From Pseudomonas rhizosphaerae (lineage in GTDB: Bacteria > Pseudomonadota > Gammaproteobacteria > Pseudomonadales > Pseudomonadaceae), in the NCBI RefSeq assembly GCF_000761155.1, contig NZ_CP009533.1, positions 1,798,001 through 1,862,000 of the forward strand: a stretch of 64,000 nucleotides of DNA. The letters run 5' to 3'. The first letter of the stretch is position 1. Every line of letters begins with the position of its first letter. Under the pieces are notes generated by a model. The model saw only the letters and a program-made list of their open reading frames with translations. It had not been told where the DNA came from and made no database searches. The position numbers were made by a program, and so were the translations under genes. Positions 37,696 to 46,920 of the stretch are shown piece after piece.

Positions 37696-38474
37696 ATCGG
37701 TTCCCTCGACGGCGATGGGTTGAAGTAATTGCAGACGAACCCGCGCTCGCTGCGCAGGATCTCGAAATCCAGTTCGTACAGGTCGCGCAGGCAGGTTTCG
37801 GTGACCACCTGCGCCACCGCGCCCTGGCTGTGCACGGCGCCGTGTTTCATGGCCACGATGTGGTCGGAGTAATTGGCAGCGAAGTTGATGTCGTGCACCA
37901 CCAGGATCACCGTCCGGCCCTGCTCGTCGCACAGCCGGCGCAGGGCGCCCATGATCATCACCGCGTGCTTCATGTCGAGATTGTTCAGCGGTTCATCCAG
38001 CAGCAGGTAGTCGGTCTGCTGGGCGATGGTCATGGCCAGGAACGCCATCTGCCGCTGCCCGCCGCTGAGCTCGTCGATGTAGCAGGCTCTTAGAGGCTGC
38101 AGTGCGAGAAAACCCATGGCCTGGTCGATCGCTTCATGATCTGCGGCGGTGAGGTTGCCCTGGCTGTAGGGGAAGCGGCCGAAGGCGACCAGTTCCTCGA
38201 CCGTCAGGCGCAGGGTGAATGCCTGGGTCTGGCGCAGGGTGGCGACCTGCTTGGCGTATTCGCGCACCGGAATGCCGGCGCTGTCGCGCCCGGCGAGGGT
38301 CACGGTGCCCCGCGACGGCGTCTGCAGCCGGGCGATGAGCATCAGCAAGGTGGTCTTGCCGGCGCCGTTGGGGCCGATCAGCGACGTGACCTTGCCGGAC
38401 GGGAACTGCACGCTGACGTCGTTCAGTACCGGGGTGTTGCCATAGGATTTGTGCACGTTGCTCAGGGCGATCAT
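37692..38474 (-). CDS. ferrisiderophore ABC transporter ATPase
   Basis: 260-residue FepC/FecE-type ATPase with Walker A GPNGAGKTT, signature LSGGQRQMAFLAMT, Walker B YLLLDEPLNNLD and H-loop VVHDINFAANY. ATG 38474 overlaps the stop of the upstream permease by 4 bases; the longer upstream frame mirrors that gene. Confidence 0.94.
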   Translation of the reverse strand: MIALSNVHKSYGNTPVLNDVSVQFPSGKVTSLIGPNGAGKTTLLMLIARLQTPSRGTVTLAGRDSAGIPVREYAKQVATLRQTQAFTLRLTVEELVAFGRFPYSQGNLTAADHEAIDQAMGFLALQPLRACYIDELSGGQRQMAFLAMTIAQQTDYLLLDEPLNNLDMKHAVMIMGALRRLCDEQGRTVILVVHDINFAANYSDHIVAMKHGAVHSQGAVAQVVTETCLRDLYELDFEILRSERGFVCNYFNPSPSREPI

Positions 38475-39421
38475 GGGTTGCCTCGGGTGCGAATCATCAG
38501 CGCGAGGAAGTACACGCCACACACCAGGTTGATGAGAATGCTGACGGAGGTGGTGTAGTTGAACAGGTGCTCGACCAGGTACTGGGCGATGATGAACACG
38601 CCGATGGCCACGCCGCAGGCCGTTGGCAGCGTGACGCGGTGGCGCGCGGTGCGGGCCAGGGCATAGCTGATGTTGGCAACGATCACCCCCATGAACGCGG
38701 TGGGGCCAACCAGGCTGGTGGACACTGCCACCAGCACCGCGATCAGGGCCAGTTGCAGGCGCACGCTGGGCAGGTAGTCGACGCCCAGCGACACGGCCTG
38801 GTCCCGGCCCAGCGCCAGCACGTCGAGCACTGGCAGCGTACGGTGCACCACCAGGCAGGCCGCAGCGACCAGCACGGCGCAATAGATCACCTGGTCCAAC
38901 CGTGCCTTGTTGAACGAGGCGTAGTTGAAACCCTGCAGGATCGAGAACTCGCCTGGACTGATTTTCAACTGGATGAACTGGGTGAAGGTCGCCATCACCA
39001 TGCTCAACACCAGCCCCAGCAACAGCAACAGGTAAACGTTGTTGCGCCCGTTGCGGAACAGCCAGTGGTGGATCAGCCAGGAATAGCCGAGCATCAGCAC
39101 GATCGACAGCAGCGCATTGCCGCCGCGGCCCAGCAGCACCAGGCTCTGTGTGCCCAGGCAGAGGATCAGCAGCGCCTGGAACAGCAGGTAGATGGCCTCG
39201 TATCCCATGATCGCCGGAGTCAGGATGCGGTTGCCGGCAATGGTCTGGAAGATCACCGAGGTGTAGGCGATGCAGACCCCGGCGATGACCATGGCCGCCA
39301 GGCGGATCAGGCGCCGCGGGATCACGTAGGCGAAATCCATTGCCGAACCCAGCAGCACGAAGCCTACCGCCAGGGCCAGTACCGCGAGCCAGAGGCCGTT
39401 ACGGAGGGCGCGCGCGCTCAT
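38471..39421 (-). CDS. FecCD-family ferrisiderophore permease (second)
   Basis: 316-residue multi-helix permease of the BtuC/FecCD family. It has LIRLAAMVIAGVCIAYTSVIFQTIAGNRILTPAIMGYEAIYLLFQ near the N-terminus and DQAVSLGVDY, then GPTAFMGVIVANISY near the coupling region. ATG 39421 overlaps the preceding permease stop by 4 bases, and its own stop overlaps the ATPase start. Confidence 0.92.
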   Translation of the reverse strand: MSARALRNGLWLAVLALAVGFVLLGSAMDFAYVIPRRLIRLAAMVIAGVCIAYTSVIFQTIAGNRILTPAIMGYEAIYLLFQALLILCLGTQSLVLLGRGGNALLSIVLMLGYSWLIHHWLFRNGRNNVYLLLLLGLVLSMVMATFTQFIQLKISPGEFSILQGFNYASFNKARLDQVIYCAVLVAAACLVVHRTLPVLDVLALGRDQAVSLGVDYLPSVRLQLALIAVLVAVSTSLVGPTAFMGVIVANISYALARTARHRVTLPTACGVAIGVFIIAQYLVEHLFNYTTSVSILINLVCGVYFLALMIRTRGNP

Positions 39422-40362
39422 GTGTACTTCCTCAGCAGCACAATCAGGAACACCACGCCACCAATGCAGCCGGCGGTCATCCCGATCGGCACTTCGAAGG
39501 GGTAGATCAACAGGCGTCCGAGAATGTCGCAGGCGAGCAGCAGCGCCGCCCCGTACAAGGCCACGATGGGCAGGGTGCGTTGCAGGTTTTCGCCGTGGTA
39601 GAGCGCCACCAGGTTGGGCACCACCAGGCCCACGAAAGGGATCGCGCCAACGGTGATCACCGTGGCCGACACGCACACCGCCACCAGCATCAGGCCGAGT
39701 GCCGCATTGGCGGCGTAGTTCACCCCCAGGCTGCTGGCCATGCCTTCGCCCATGCTGAGGATGGTGAAGCGCTGGGCGAACAGGTAGGTAAGCAGCACGA
39801 TGGGCAATATCAGGTAGATGATTTCGTAGTTGCCCTGAACGATCTTCGAGAAGTCGCCCAGCATCCAGCCCTGCATGCTTTGCAGCAGGTTGTGGCGATA
39901 GGCGTAGAACTCGGCCACCGCGCTGAGCACACTGCCGTACATCAAGCCCACCACCGGCACCAGCACCACGCTCTTGAACTGGATGCGGCGAATGATCGCC
40001 ACGTAGAGCACGCTGGCCAGAAAACAGAAGCCCAGGGCAAACAGCATCCTTGCCGTGCTGCCCGCGGCCGGAGCCACCGTCAGCGAAACCAGGATGCCCA
40101 GCTTCGCCGCATCCAGGCCGCCGCTGGTGGCAGGCTCGACGAAGCGGTTGCGCACGATCTGCTGCAGGATGACCCCGCACATGGCCAGCCCGGCGCCGGT
40201 CAGCACCAGTGCCATCAGGCGCGGCAGGCGACTGGCAGTGACGGTCAGCCACGCGTCGCCGGAGAAGCTCCACAATTCGCTCCAGGACACCTCCTTGACT
40301 CCCAAGGTCAACGACAGGCAACACAGCAGCCCGAACGGCACCAGCCAGACTGCAGGTCTCAA
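39418..40362 (-). CDS. FecCD-family ferrisiderophore permease (first)
   Basis: About 314 residues. Family motifs are SRLPRLMALVLTGAGLAMCGVILQQIVRNRFVEPATSG, GEGMASSLGVNYA and GAIPFVGLVVPNLVAL. The preferred start is TTG 40362, which overlaps the stop of the ABC fusion gene as TTGA; TTG 40401 would add 13 residues of the other gene's frame. It pairs with the following permease. Confidence 0.9.
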   Translation of the reverse strand: MRPAVWLVPFGLLCCLSLTLGVKEVSWSELWSFSGDAWLTVTASRLPRLMALVLTGAGLAMCGVILQQIVRNRFVEPATSGGLDAAKLGILVSLTVAPAAGSTARMLFALGFCFLASVLYVAIIRRIQFKSVVLVPVVGLMYGSVLSAVAEFYAYRHNLLQSMQGWMLGDFSKIVQGNYEIIYLILPIVLLTYLFAQRFTILSMGEGMASSLGVNYAANAALGLMLVAVCVSATVITVGAIPFVGLVVPNLVALYHGENLQRTLPIVALYGAALLLACDILGRLLIYPFEVPIGMTAGCIGGVVFLIVLLRKYT

Positions 40363-42128
40363 GTAGCGTCCTCGTTCGTCGTGTCCGCAGCGAGGCGCCA
40401 ACCCTTGGCGGCGCGTCGCTGCGCCAGAAAGCGTGCGTACGGCCCGGCCTGGCCGCTGAGCTGGGCATGACTGCCGCGCTCGCCGATGCGGCCGTTTTCC
40501 AGCACCACGATCTGATCGGCCATTTCCACGGTCGACAGCTGATGGGCGATCACCACCAGCGTGCGCTTGCCACGCAGCCTGGCCAGGGTCTGCGCGATGG
40601 CCGCCTGGTTCTCGGCATCGAGGGCCGCAGTGGCTTCGTCGATCAGCAGGATCGGTGCGTCCTTGAGCAGGGCGCGGGCGATGGCGATGCGCTGACGCTC
40701 GCCACCGGAAAGCCGTGCGCCGCCTTCGCCGACCTGGGTGTCGAGCCCCAGTGGCAGGCGCGCGACGATGTCCAGCACGCCGGCCTGTTCGGCGGCCAGC
40801 AGGATCTGTTCGCGACTGGCATCGGCCTTGCCGACCCCGATGTTGTCGGCGATGCTGCCTTGAAACAGGTAGGCGTCCTGGAAAATCTGGCTGATCTGCC
40901 CGGCCAGTTGGGCACTGGACAGCTGCCGCACGTCGGCTCCGCCGATCTGTACGCTGCCCTGGTCGACGTCAAAAAAGCGCGCGATCAAACGCACCAGCGT
41001 GGTCTTGCCAGACCCCGATGCACCGACCAGCGCAGTCATGCTGCCGGGCGCAATGTGCAGGCTGATGTCGTGCAGTATCCGCGGCTGATCTGGCCCATAG
41101 CCAAAGCTCACGTCATTGAATGCCACGCTGCTGTCTGCAGGCTGCACCGGCTTCTGCGGCGGCGGCAACGGTTGCACGGCAAACAGCTCGTCGACCACGG
41201 CCAGTTGCCCGCGCGCGCCGCGCAGTACCTCGCTGTAGCTGGCGACTTCCAGCAAGGGATCGACGAAGCGGCTGACCAGCACCAGCGCTGCCACCAGCGC
41301 CGTCATGGAAGCGGGCGTCACTGTACCGCCCAACGACCCATTCAACGCCCAGCCGGCCGCGACCAGCAGCGCGGCAAAGCTCGCCTGCACCGCCCAGGTG
41401 TTGACCACCACGGACATGGCCGAGACGTGGATCAGCCGCCGGGCCGACCGTTGCTGGCCGGCGATCGCCTGCTCCAGGAACCGTGCGCCGCCATCCTCGC
41501 CATTGAAGGCGCGCAGCACCGACTGGGCCTGGGCGAACTCGACCATGCGCCGGCTGGTGCGGGCAGTGCTGGCGTGCAAGCCGGCATCGCTGCGCCGTCC
41601 CAGGCGCGCCGTCAGCCCAAAGGCCGCCAGCAGCAGCGGCAGTGTCACCAAGGCAATCAGCGCCATCTGCAGGTTCAGGTAGAACAGCCCGGCGATCACT
41701 GCCAGCGGCGTGATCACGCTGGTGATCAACGGCGTGAGGACGTGGGCGGGCAGTTGCGCCAGGGCCATCATGCCCTGGGTCGAGACATGACTCAGTCGCG
41801 CCGTGTTGTCCGGGTCGAACCAGCCCACGGGCAGCCGGGCGACGTGCTCGCTCAAACGATGGCGGCCGGTTTGCAGCACGGCCATGCCGAAGCGCACGCC
41901 GGCTTTCTCGACGGTCCGGCGCAATGCCCAGCACACCGCCACACCCACCAGCATGGGCGCCAGCCCGCTCACGGCGGCAGCGATGTCATGACCCAGCAGG
42001 CCGTGGAGTACCGGCACCACCGCGACGATGGTCAGACCGTTGAGCAGGCCATACAACAGGGTCAGGCCCAGGTAGCGATGCAGCACTTGGGCGTCGTCGC
42101 CGAGCAGGCGCAGGAAGGTCTTCAGCAT
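40359..42128 (-). CDS. ABC transporter with fused membrane and ATPase domains, partner B
   Basis: 589-residue half-transporter. Six membrane helices form an exporter-fold domain (about 1-320). The ATPase has Walker A GASGSGKTT, signature LSGGERQRIAIARAL and Walker B ILLIDEATAALD. It overlaps partner A by 7 bases. Pairs like this next to siderophore genes are YbtPQ/IrtAB-like (uptake) or BarAB-like (export in the acinetobactin locus); the direction cannot be settled by reading. Confidence 0.9.
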   Translation of the reverse strand: MLKTFLRLLGDDAQVLHRYLGLTLLYGLLNGLTIVAVVPVLHGLLGHDIAAAVSGLAPMLVGVAVCWALRRTVEKAGVRFGMAVLQTGRHRLSEHVARLPVGWFDPDNTARLSHVSTQGMMALAQLPAHVLTPLITSVITPLAVIAGLFYLNLQMALIALVTLPLLLAAFGLTARLGRRSDAGLHASTARTSRRMVEFAQAQSVLRAFNGEDGGARFLEQAIAGQQRSARRLIHVSAMSVVVNTWAVQASFAALLVAAGWALNGSLGGTVTPASMTALVAALVLVSRFVDPLLEVASYSEVLRGARGQLAVVDELFAVQPLPPPQKPVQPADSSVAFNDVSFGYGPDQPRILHDISLHIAPGSMTALVGASGSGKTTLVRLIARFFDVDQGSVQIGGADVRQLSSAQLAGQISQIFQDAYLFQGSIADNIGVGKADASREQILLAAEQAGVLDIVARLPLGLDTQVGEGGARLSGGERQRIAIARALLKDAPILLIDEATAALDAENQAAIAQTLARLRGKRTLVVIAHQLSTVEMADQIVVLENGRIGERGSHAQLSGQAGPYARFLAQRRAAKGWRLAADTTNEDAT

Positions 42129-43927
42129 GGGGCGTGCTCCGTGCACTCGGTGTGCGAATAGCCGCCTGCCTGCCATAGGCGCGCATAGCGACCGCCTGCG
42201 GCGAGCAGTTGGGCATGTGTGCCTTGTTCCTGAATGCGGCCGTGGTCGATCAGGATGATCTGGTCGGCGTGCATCACCGTATCCAGGCGGTGGGCGATGA
42301 CCAGCACGGTGCGTCCGTGGGCGAAGCGCGACAGGGCCTGTTGGATCTGCATTTCGTTTTCCGCATCGGCGGCGGCAGTGGCTTCGTCGAGCACCAGCAC
42401 GGCCGGATCGAGCAATACCGCGCGGGCAATGCTGACCCGTTGCAGTTCGCCACCGGACAGCTGGGCGTCTTCACCCACTACTGACTCGTAGCCACGGGGC
42501 AGGGCGATGATCCGCTCGTGGACGTTGGCCAGGCGCGCCGCCTGCTCGATCTCCTCGAGGCTGGCTGACGCGCGCCCCAGGGCAATGTTTTCGCGCAGGC
42601 TGGCATGGATCAGGCGGATGTCCTGCAGCACGAAGCCGACATGTCGGTAAAGCTGCACGCTGTCGATCTGGCGCAGGTCGACGCCGCCCAGGGTGATGCT
42701 GCCGGCATCCGGGTCGAAGAAGCGCAGCAGCAGGCGCGCCAGGGTCGACTTGCCCGCGCCGGACGGGCCTACCACGGCCGTTACCGTGCCGGGCTCGAGG
42801 GTCAGGTCGATGTCGCTGAGCACTGGCGTTTCGCCGTCGTAGCTGTAGCTCACGTTCTGCACCCGCAGTTCGGCCCGTGGCAGCAGCGTGCTGGCTGCAT
42901 GGGTCGGGCCGGGCAGTACCGGGGTGTTCAGCAGCTGCTGGATGCGCAGGGCCGCGGCCGTGGCGTTGTGCAGGTCGTGGGTGATGTAGCTGAGCAGCAG
43001 CAGGGGTGCGCACAGGCTGGGCGCGACCAGCAGGAAAGGCAGCAGGTCGATGGCCTCGATCCAGCCCAGCCAGGTGAACAGCGTACCGAACGTGAGCACG
43101 ATGCCAAGCACCACGACCGGGGTGATCAGCGCGTGGGCATTGGCCATGGCACTGACCAAGGGACGAGCGAAATCCTGGAACGCCAGTGCGAAGCTGTCCA
43201 CGGCTTCACGGTAATTGGCCTGGGCCTTGCCCTCGACGCCGAAGGACTTGACCACGGTGATGCCGTTGACGAATTCCACCACCGCGTTGTTGATGCGCGC
43301 CATCCCGGCGCCGAACGCCTGCATGTTGGCGCTGCTCGCCCGGGTGGCCCTGGACACGAACAGGAAAAACAGCGGGAAGGGCAGCAGCGAGACGAGCGCC
43401 ATGCGCCAGTCCATGGCGAACAGATACAGCGTGGCGAACAACACCGCGCCGAGCGCCCGGCCCACCGTGGTGTAGAAGTGCGCGGTCAGGCTGTGCAGGG
43501 TGTCGACGTCATCCTGCATCGCCTGCTTGACCTCGCCCGAGGCTCGCGCGGTGAACCAGCCCAGCGGCACCTTGGCCAGACGGCGGGTGATGGCCAGGCG
43601 CAGGTGCGCGGTGATCCGGTTGTCGAGCAGGTGGGCGAGCATCTCGCCCAGGGAGATCAGGATCATGCCCAGTGCGAGGCAGGCCAGGCTGCCGGCGATG
43701 ACGGCCCAGACCCACGCTGTCGAATCTGCCGTCGCCAACCCGAAAGTAGCAGGGCCCAGCGCAACGGTGGCCAGGTAGGCAATTCCGGCCAGCGGCAGCA
43801 GGGTCAGCACGGTGCCCAGGCCGGCGAGGGCCGCCGCCGCGACCAGGCGTCCGCGAATGGGTTTGAGCAGTTGGGACAGGGCGCCTTCGACGGCGGCAGG
43901 GGGGGCGGGGGGCGTTGCGTCGCTCAT
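42122..43927 (-). CDS. ABC transporter with fused membrane and ATPase domains, partner A
   Basis: 601-residue half-transporter with an exporter-type membrane domain (SQLLKPIRGRLVAAAALAGLGTVLTLLPLAGIAYLA and following). The ATPase has Walker A GPSGAGKST, signature LSGGELQRVSIARAV and Walker B VLVLDEATAAAD. ATG 43927 heads the six-gene unit partner A - partner B - permease - permease - ATPase - binding protein, all joined by 4-8 base overlaps. A small perfect hairpin (CACGGT-gctt-ACCGTG, 43994-44009) lies between it and the sigma factor gene. Confidence 0.9.
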   Translation of the reverse strand: MSDATPPAPPAAVEGALSQLLKPIRGRLVAAAALAGLGTVLTLLPLAGIAYLATVALGPATFGLATADSTAWVWAVIAGSLACLALGMILISLGEMLAHLLDNRITAHLRLAITRRLAKVPLGWFTARASGEVKQAMQDDVDTLHSLTAHFYTTVGRALGAVLFATLYLFAMDWRMALVSLLPFPLFFLFVSRATRASSANMQAFGAGMARINNAVVEFVNGITVVKSFGVEGKAQANYREAVDSFALAFQDFARPLVSAMANAHALITPVVVLGIVLTFGTLFTWLGWIEAIDLLPFLLVAPSLCAPLLLLSYITHDLHNATAAALRIQQLLNTPVLPGPTHAASTLLPRAELRVQNVSYSYDGETPVLSDIDLTLEPGTVTAVVGPSGAGKSTLARLLLRFFDPDAGSITLGGVDLRQIDSVQLYRHVGFVLQDIRLIHASLRENIALGRASASLEEIEQAARLANVHERIIALPRGYESVVGEDAQLSGGELQRVSIARAVLLDPAVLVLDEATAAADAENEMQIQQALSRFAHGRTVLVIAHRLDTVMHADQIILIDHGRIQEQGTHAQLLAAGGRYARLWQAGGYSHTECTEHAPC

Positions 43928-44034
43928 TGGATCTCCGGAACAGGGCTGCAAGGCCGTCGGCGAGGCGTGGAGGCTCGACGCGGCGCTGGGATGCACGGTG
44001 CTTACCGTGTATTTCGAACGACGCCGAAAAATCC

Positions 44035-44568
44035 TCAATGGGCGCAGCGATTGCGCGGGCGATCGCTGGCGAAGGGCTGACAGGCGCGCATGGCGCTGGC
44101 GATGTATTTCTCCACGGAGGACACCGACACCTCGATCTCGCTGGCGATTTCGCGATGGCCCATGCCGCCCAGTCGATGCAGCAACAACGCCTGGCGAGCC
44201 TTGGCCGGCTGCAGGCTGATGGCGGCGTCGACCTGGGTCAGGGCTTCGAACGCCAGCGCGCGGCTCTCTTCCGACGGCCCCAGCGGCACCTCCTGCTGCC
44301 TCAGGCGCTCCAGATGACCGGCCTCCAGGCGGCGCCGGCGATAGAGGTCGATGAGCATGCCCTTGGCGATCTGGGTGAGATGGCAGCGGCACTCATGGGG
44401 CGCTGGTACGGCGCCTTTTCTGATGAGGTTCAGGTAGATGTCGTGCGCCAGGTCGGCGGCGTCGGTGGCGTTGCCCAGCTTGCGGCGCAAGAGGCTGCTG
44501 AGCCAGCCGTGATGGTCTATGTAGAGTCGCTCCAGTTGTTGCCTGAGCGCGAACGATCCGTTGTCCAC
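44035..44568 (-). CDS. ECF sigma factor of the siderophore locus
   Basis: 177-residue ECF sigma factor of the iron-starvation type. Region 2 reads LRQQLERLYIDHHGWLSSLLRRKLGNATDAADLAHDIYLNLI. Region 4 reads QVDAAISLQPAKARQALLLHRLGGMGHREIASEIEVSVSSVEKYIASAMRAC. The start is GTG 44568 preceded by AAAGG. No anti-sigma gene is next to it, unlike the fecI/fecR pair at 24.3 kb. A strong Fur box lies 44 bp upstream, so iron alone may control it. It probably drives the transport operon downstream. Confidence 0.88.
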   Translation of the reverse strand: MDNGSFALRQQLERLYIDHHGWLSSLLRRKLGNATDAADLAHDIYLNLIRKGAVPAPHECRCHLTQIAKGMLIDLYRRRRLEAGHLERLRQQEVPLGPSEESRALAFEALTQVDAAISLQPAKARQALLLHRLGGMGHREIASEIEVSVSSVEKYIASAMRACQPFASDRPRNRCAH

Positions 44569-44611
44569 GATGCCTTTCCCACCCCATGTCGATGTTGCGA
44601 TTTTGACGGAT

Positions 44612-44630
44612 GATAATAAGTATGATTATC
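44612..44630. promoter_or_regulatory. strong Fur box between the sigma factor and NRPS genes
   Basis: GATAATAAGTATGATTATC matches 15 of 19 positions of GATAATGATAATCATTATC. It lies in the 181-bp divergent gap, placed to repress both the sigma factor gene (minus) and the NRPS gene (plus). Confidence 0.85.
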
Positions 44631-44749
44631 ATTTGCACGATACGTTTTTTGCGTGCTGAGTGCAAATGCACCACCCATTGCTGCTTCCGTGTCGCGTTCA
44701 TGCATCGACCATGACCCTGTTTTTTCTGCCAACCAAGGTGCTTATTTCC

Positions 44750-46912
44750 ATGATGGAATCCCGTCCCGACACTCCCCCGCAGGATCTGCTCACCCCCCAT
44801 GAAGAGCAGGCCTGGCTCCTTCAGCAGCAGTACCCCGAGCAGGTCCGCAAGCACTTCAGCGCCTGGTCGCTGGGTTGCGCCTTCGATACCCAGCGCCTGG
44901 AGTCGGCGCTCAGGGCCGTCATCGACGCGCTGCCGGCGCTCAATGCTCGTTACCTGTTCGACGATGAAGGCGAGCTGCGCAGGGTCACGGCCGAGGATTG
45001 GCAGGCCTGTGTCGGCGTGCTGCAGGTGGACACCGAGGCGCAGGCCAGCGAACTGCTGCTCGCCCGCCAGGCGTTGCCCTGGGATGCTGAAACCCAGGCG
45101 CCGCTCAATGCACTGGTGATTCAGACAGAGCAGGGTGTGATCCTGGGTTTCGTGCTGCATGAGGTGCTGGACCAGACGTGTCGTGAAGACGACCTGTATC
45201 GGCTGGTCATGGACGCCTACGACGGACGTCCGGTGGGCGTGCCTCACTTGCCTTGGCTGGTTCGCCAGGCGTGCGACGGTTCGGTTTCGACGTCGGCCGA
45301 TTCCACGGCGGGCGCGGACGTCGACACCTTGGGCGCGCTGATCCTCGCCGAATTCCGCACGACCCTGGCGGAGCCGGACATGACCCTGGAAGACGACTTC
45401 TTCGAGTTCGGCGGCCATTCCCTGCTGGCAACGCGGATCATCGGCAAGCTGGCGGACAGCCATGGCGTTGAGGTGGGCTTCAACGACTTCTTCAGTGCCT
45501 CTTCGGCAGGCGCACTGGCGTTGCGGGCACGTCTGCGCGAGCACCACCCGACCAGCGCCGCCGTGGTGACGCCCAAGGCTGTACAGACCGCGCCCTTCGC
45601 GCCGGCGCAGGCTTCGCTGGGGCGCGCCTATGCGGCGTTCGATTTCGGCACGATCTTCAATCTGCCGTTCGCCGTGGCGTTTCGCGAGTCGGTCGACGAG
45701 GTCATCTTCGAGCAGGCATTGCGTGACCTCGTCGAGCGTCATGCCAGCTTGCGCACCACCTTCCATTTCGACGAAGGCGAGCCCTACCAACGGCTGGTGC
45801 CCGTCGAGCGCTTGGGCCAGTACCAGTGGTTCTGGTCCAGCCAGCATGGCGACGGCGCGAGCCTGGCCAGCGAAGCCGGACATGCTTTCGACCTGTCCCG
45901 CGAGCTGCCGATGCGCGTGCGCTTCCTGCGTGATGCGCAGCACGGTGGGCAAGTGCTGTCGCTGCTGGTCCACCACATGGCCATCGACGAGTGGTCGCTC
46001 AACGTCATGATGCAGGACCTGAGCCAGGCCTATGCGGCACGCGCCGCTGACCGCGCGCCGGTCTGGCACGAGCCGGCGCCGGCGTTTCACGAATTCGCCA
46101 CTCGCGCCCGGATCGCCGGCATTAACCCACGGCATCTGGCTTACTGGACCGACATGCTGGCCGATGCCACGCGCGGTCTGCGCCTGCCCAGTCCCGTCGG
46201 CGAAGGCGCTGTAGCCTCGACCGAATCCGCTATTCAGGCGCAGTGGTTCGAGATTACCCCGAGCCAGGCGCTGACCGACGAGCTGCAGCGTTTCGCCAGG
46301 CTGAACAACGCATCCCTGTTCGGCGTGCTGTACACGGCGATTGCGCTGGCCTTGCACAAGGTCGGCAACCTTGAGGAACTGGTCATCGGCACCTCGGCTT
46401 CGGGACGCACCGACCCGGACTACTACAACACGGTCGGCTACTTCACCACCATGGTCGCCCACCGCGTGCGCTTCGAGCCGCAGCAGGCGCTGGGGCGGAT
46501 GGTCGAGTCGGTCAGCAGCCTGATCAATGATTCCATGGCCTACGCCGACGTGCCTCTGGAACAGATCCAGCAGGCGCTGGGCATGACGGCCGCCGATGGC
46601 CTGCTGTTCGACGTGTACATCCAGATCCACGCCAACAATGCCTTGAACGGCGCCTTGCGCGGGGCCGATGGCGAGGCGATCCGCTACCGCCAGATCGACC
46701 CCGACAAAAGCCAGTCGATGTTCGGCATGCAGTTCGAGATCATGGAAAACAAGGTTCATGGCCAACGCTCGCTGCGCCTGGTCGTGACCTACCAGACCGC
46801 CCGCTACAGCGCCGTGCAGATGGCCAGGGTCAGCCAGGCCATCGAGCAGGTGATGGCTGCCTTCACCGGTGAAGAAGGCGCAAGCGCCCTGGTAAGCCAA
46901 TTGACCCTCTAG
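44750..46912 (+). CDS. NRPS protein: partial C - PCP - C
   Basis: 720 residues. Residues about 10-165 resemble the N-lobe of a condensation domain with a damaged active site (VLHEVLDQTC in place of HHxxxDG). Residues about 185-260 are a carrier domain with intact Ser224 (FFEFGGHSLLATRI). From about 280 a complete condensation domain follows with HHMAIDEW (His408, His409, Asp413). By analogy with acinetobactin BasB it holds the threonyl intermediate and transfers the acyl chain to N-hydroxyhistamine, releasing the product. ATG 44750 is chosen (ATGATG, AAGGTG upstream). There is no thioesterase domain. Confidence 0.85.
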   Translation: MMESRPDTPPQDLLTPHEEQAWLLQQQYPEQVRKHFSAWSLGCAFDTQRLESALRAVIDALPALNARYLFDDEGELRRVTAEDWQACVGVLQVDTEAQASELLLARQALPWDAETQAPLNALVIQTEQGVILGFVLHEVLDQTCREDDLYRLVMDAYDGRPVGVPHLPWLVRQACDGSVSTSADSTAGADVDTLGALILAEFRTTLAEPDMTLEDDFFEFGGHSLLATRIIGKLADSHGVEVGFNDFFSASSAGALALRARLREHHPTSAAVVTPKAVQTAPFAPAQASLGRAYAAFDFGTIFNLPFAVAFRESVDEVIFEQALRDLVERHASLRTTFHFDEGEPYQRLVPVERLGQYQWFWSSQHGDGASLASEAGHAFDLSRELPMRVRFLRDAQHGGQVLSLLVHHMAIDEWSLNVMMQDLSQAYAARAADRAPVWHEPAPAFHEFATRARIAGINPRHLAYWTDMLADATRGLRLPSPVGEGAVASTESAIQAQWFEITPSQALTDELQRFARLNNASLFGVLYTAIALALHKVGNLEELVIGTSASGRTDPDYYNTVGYFTTMVAHRVRFEPQQALGRMVESVSSLINDSMAYADVPLEQIQQALGMTAADGLLFDVYIQIHANNALNGALRGADGEAIRYRQIDPDKSQSMFGMQFEIMENKVHGQRSLRLVVTYQTARYSAVQMARVSQAIEQVMAAFTGEEGASALVSQLTL

Positions 46913-46920
46913 CAGCTCCC

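Noticed and set aside
40363..40401. Longer N-terminus for the first FecCD permease from TTG 40401
   Set aside because: The extra residues only mirror the end of the preceding ABC gene; TTG 40362 gives a normal N-terminus and a TTGA overlap.
43994..44009. Hairpin CACGGT-gctt-ACCGTG as a firm terminator of the sigma factor gene
   Set aside because: Short stem without a T-run; it could equally be a regulatory dyad, so it is mentioned only in the neighbouring entry.
44393..46900. 835-codon minus-strand frame opposite the partial C-PCP-C NRPS gene
   Set aside because: Antisense shadow caused by high GC third positions; the plus-strand translation has recognisable PCP and C motifs.
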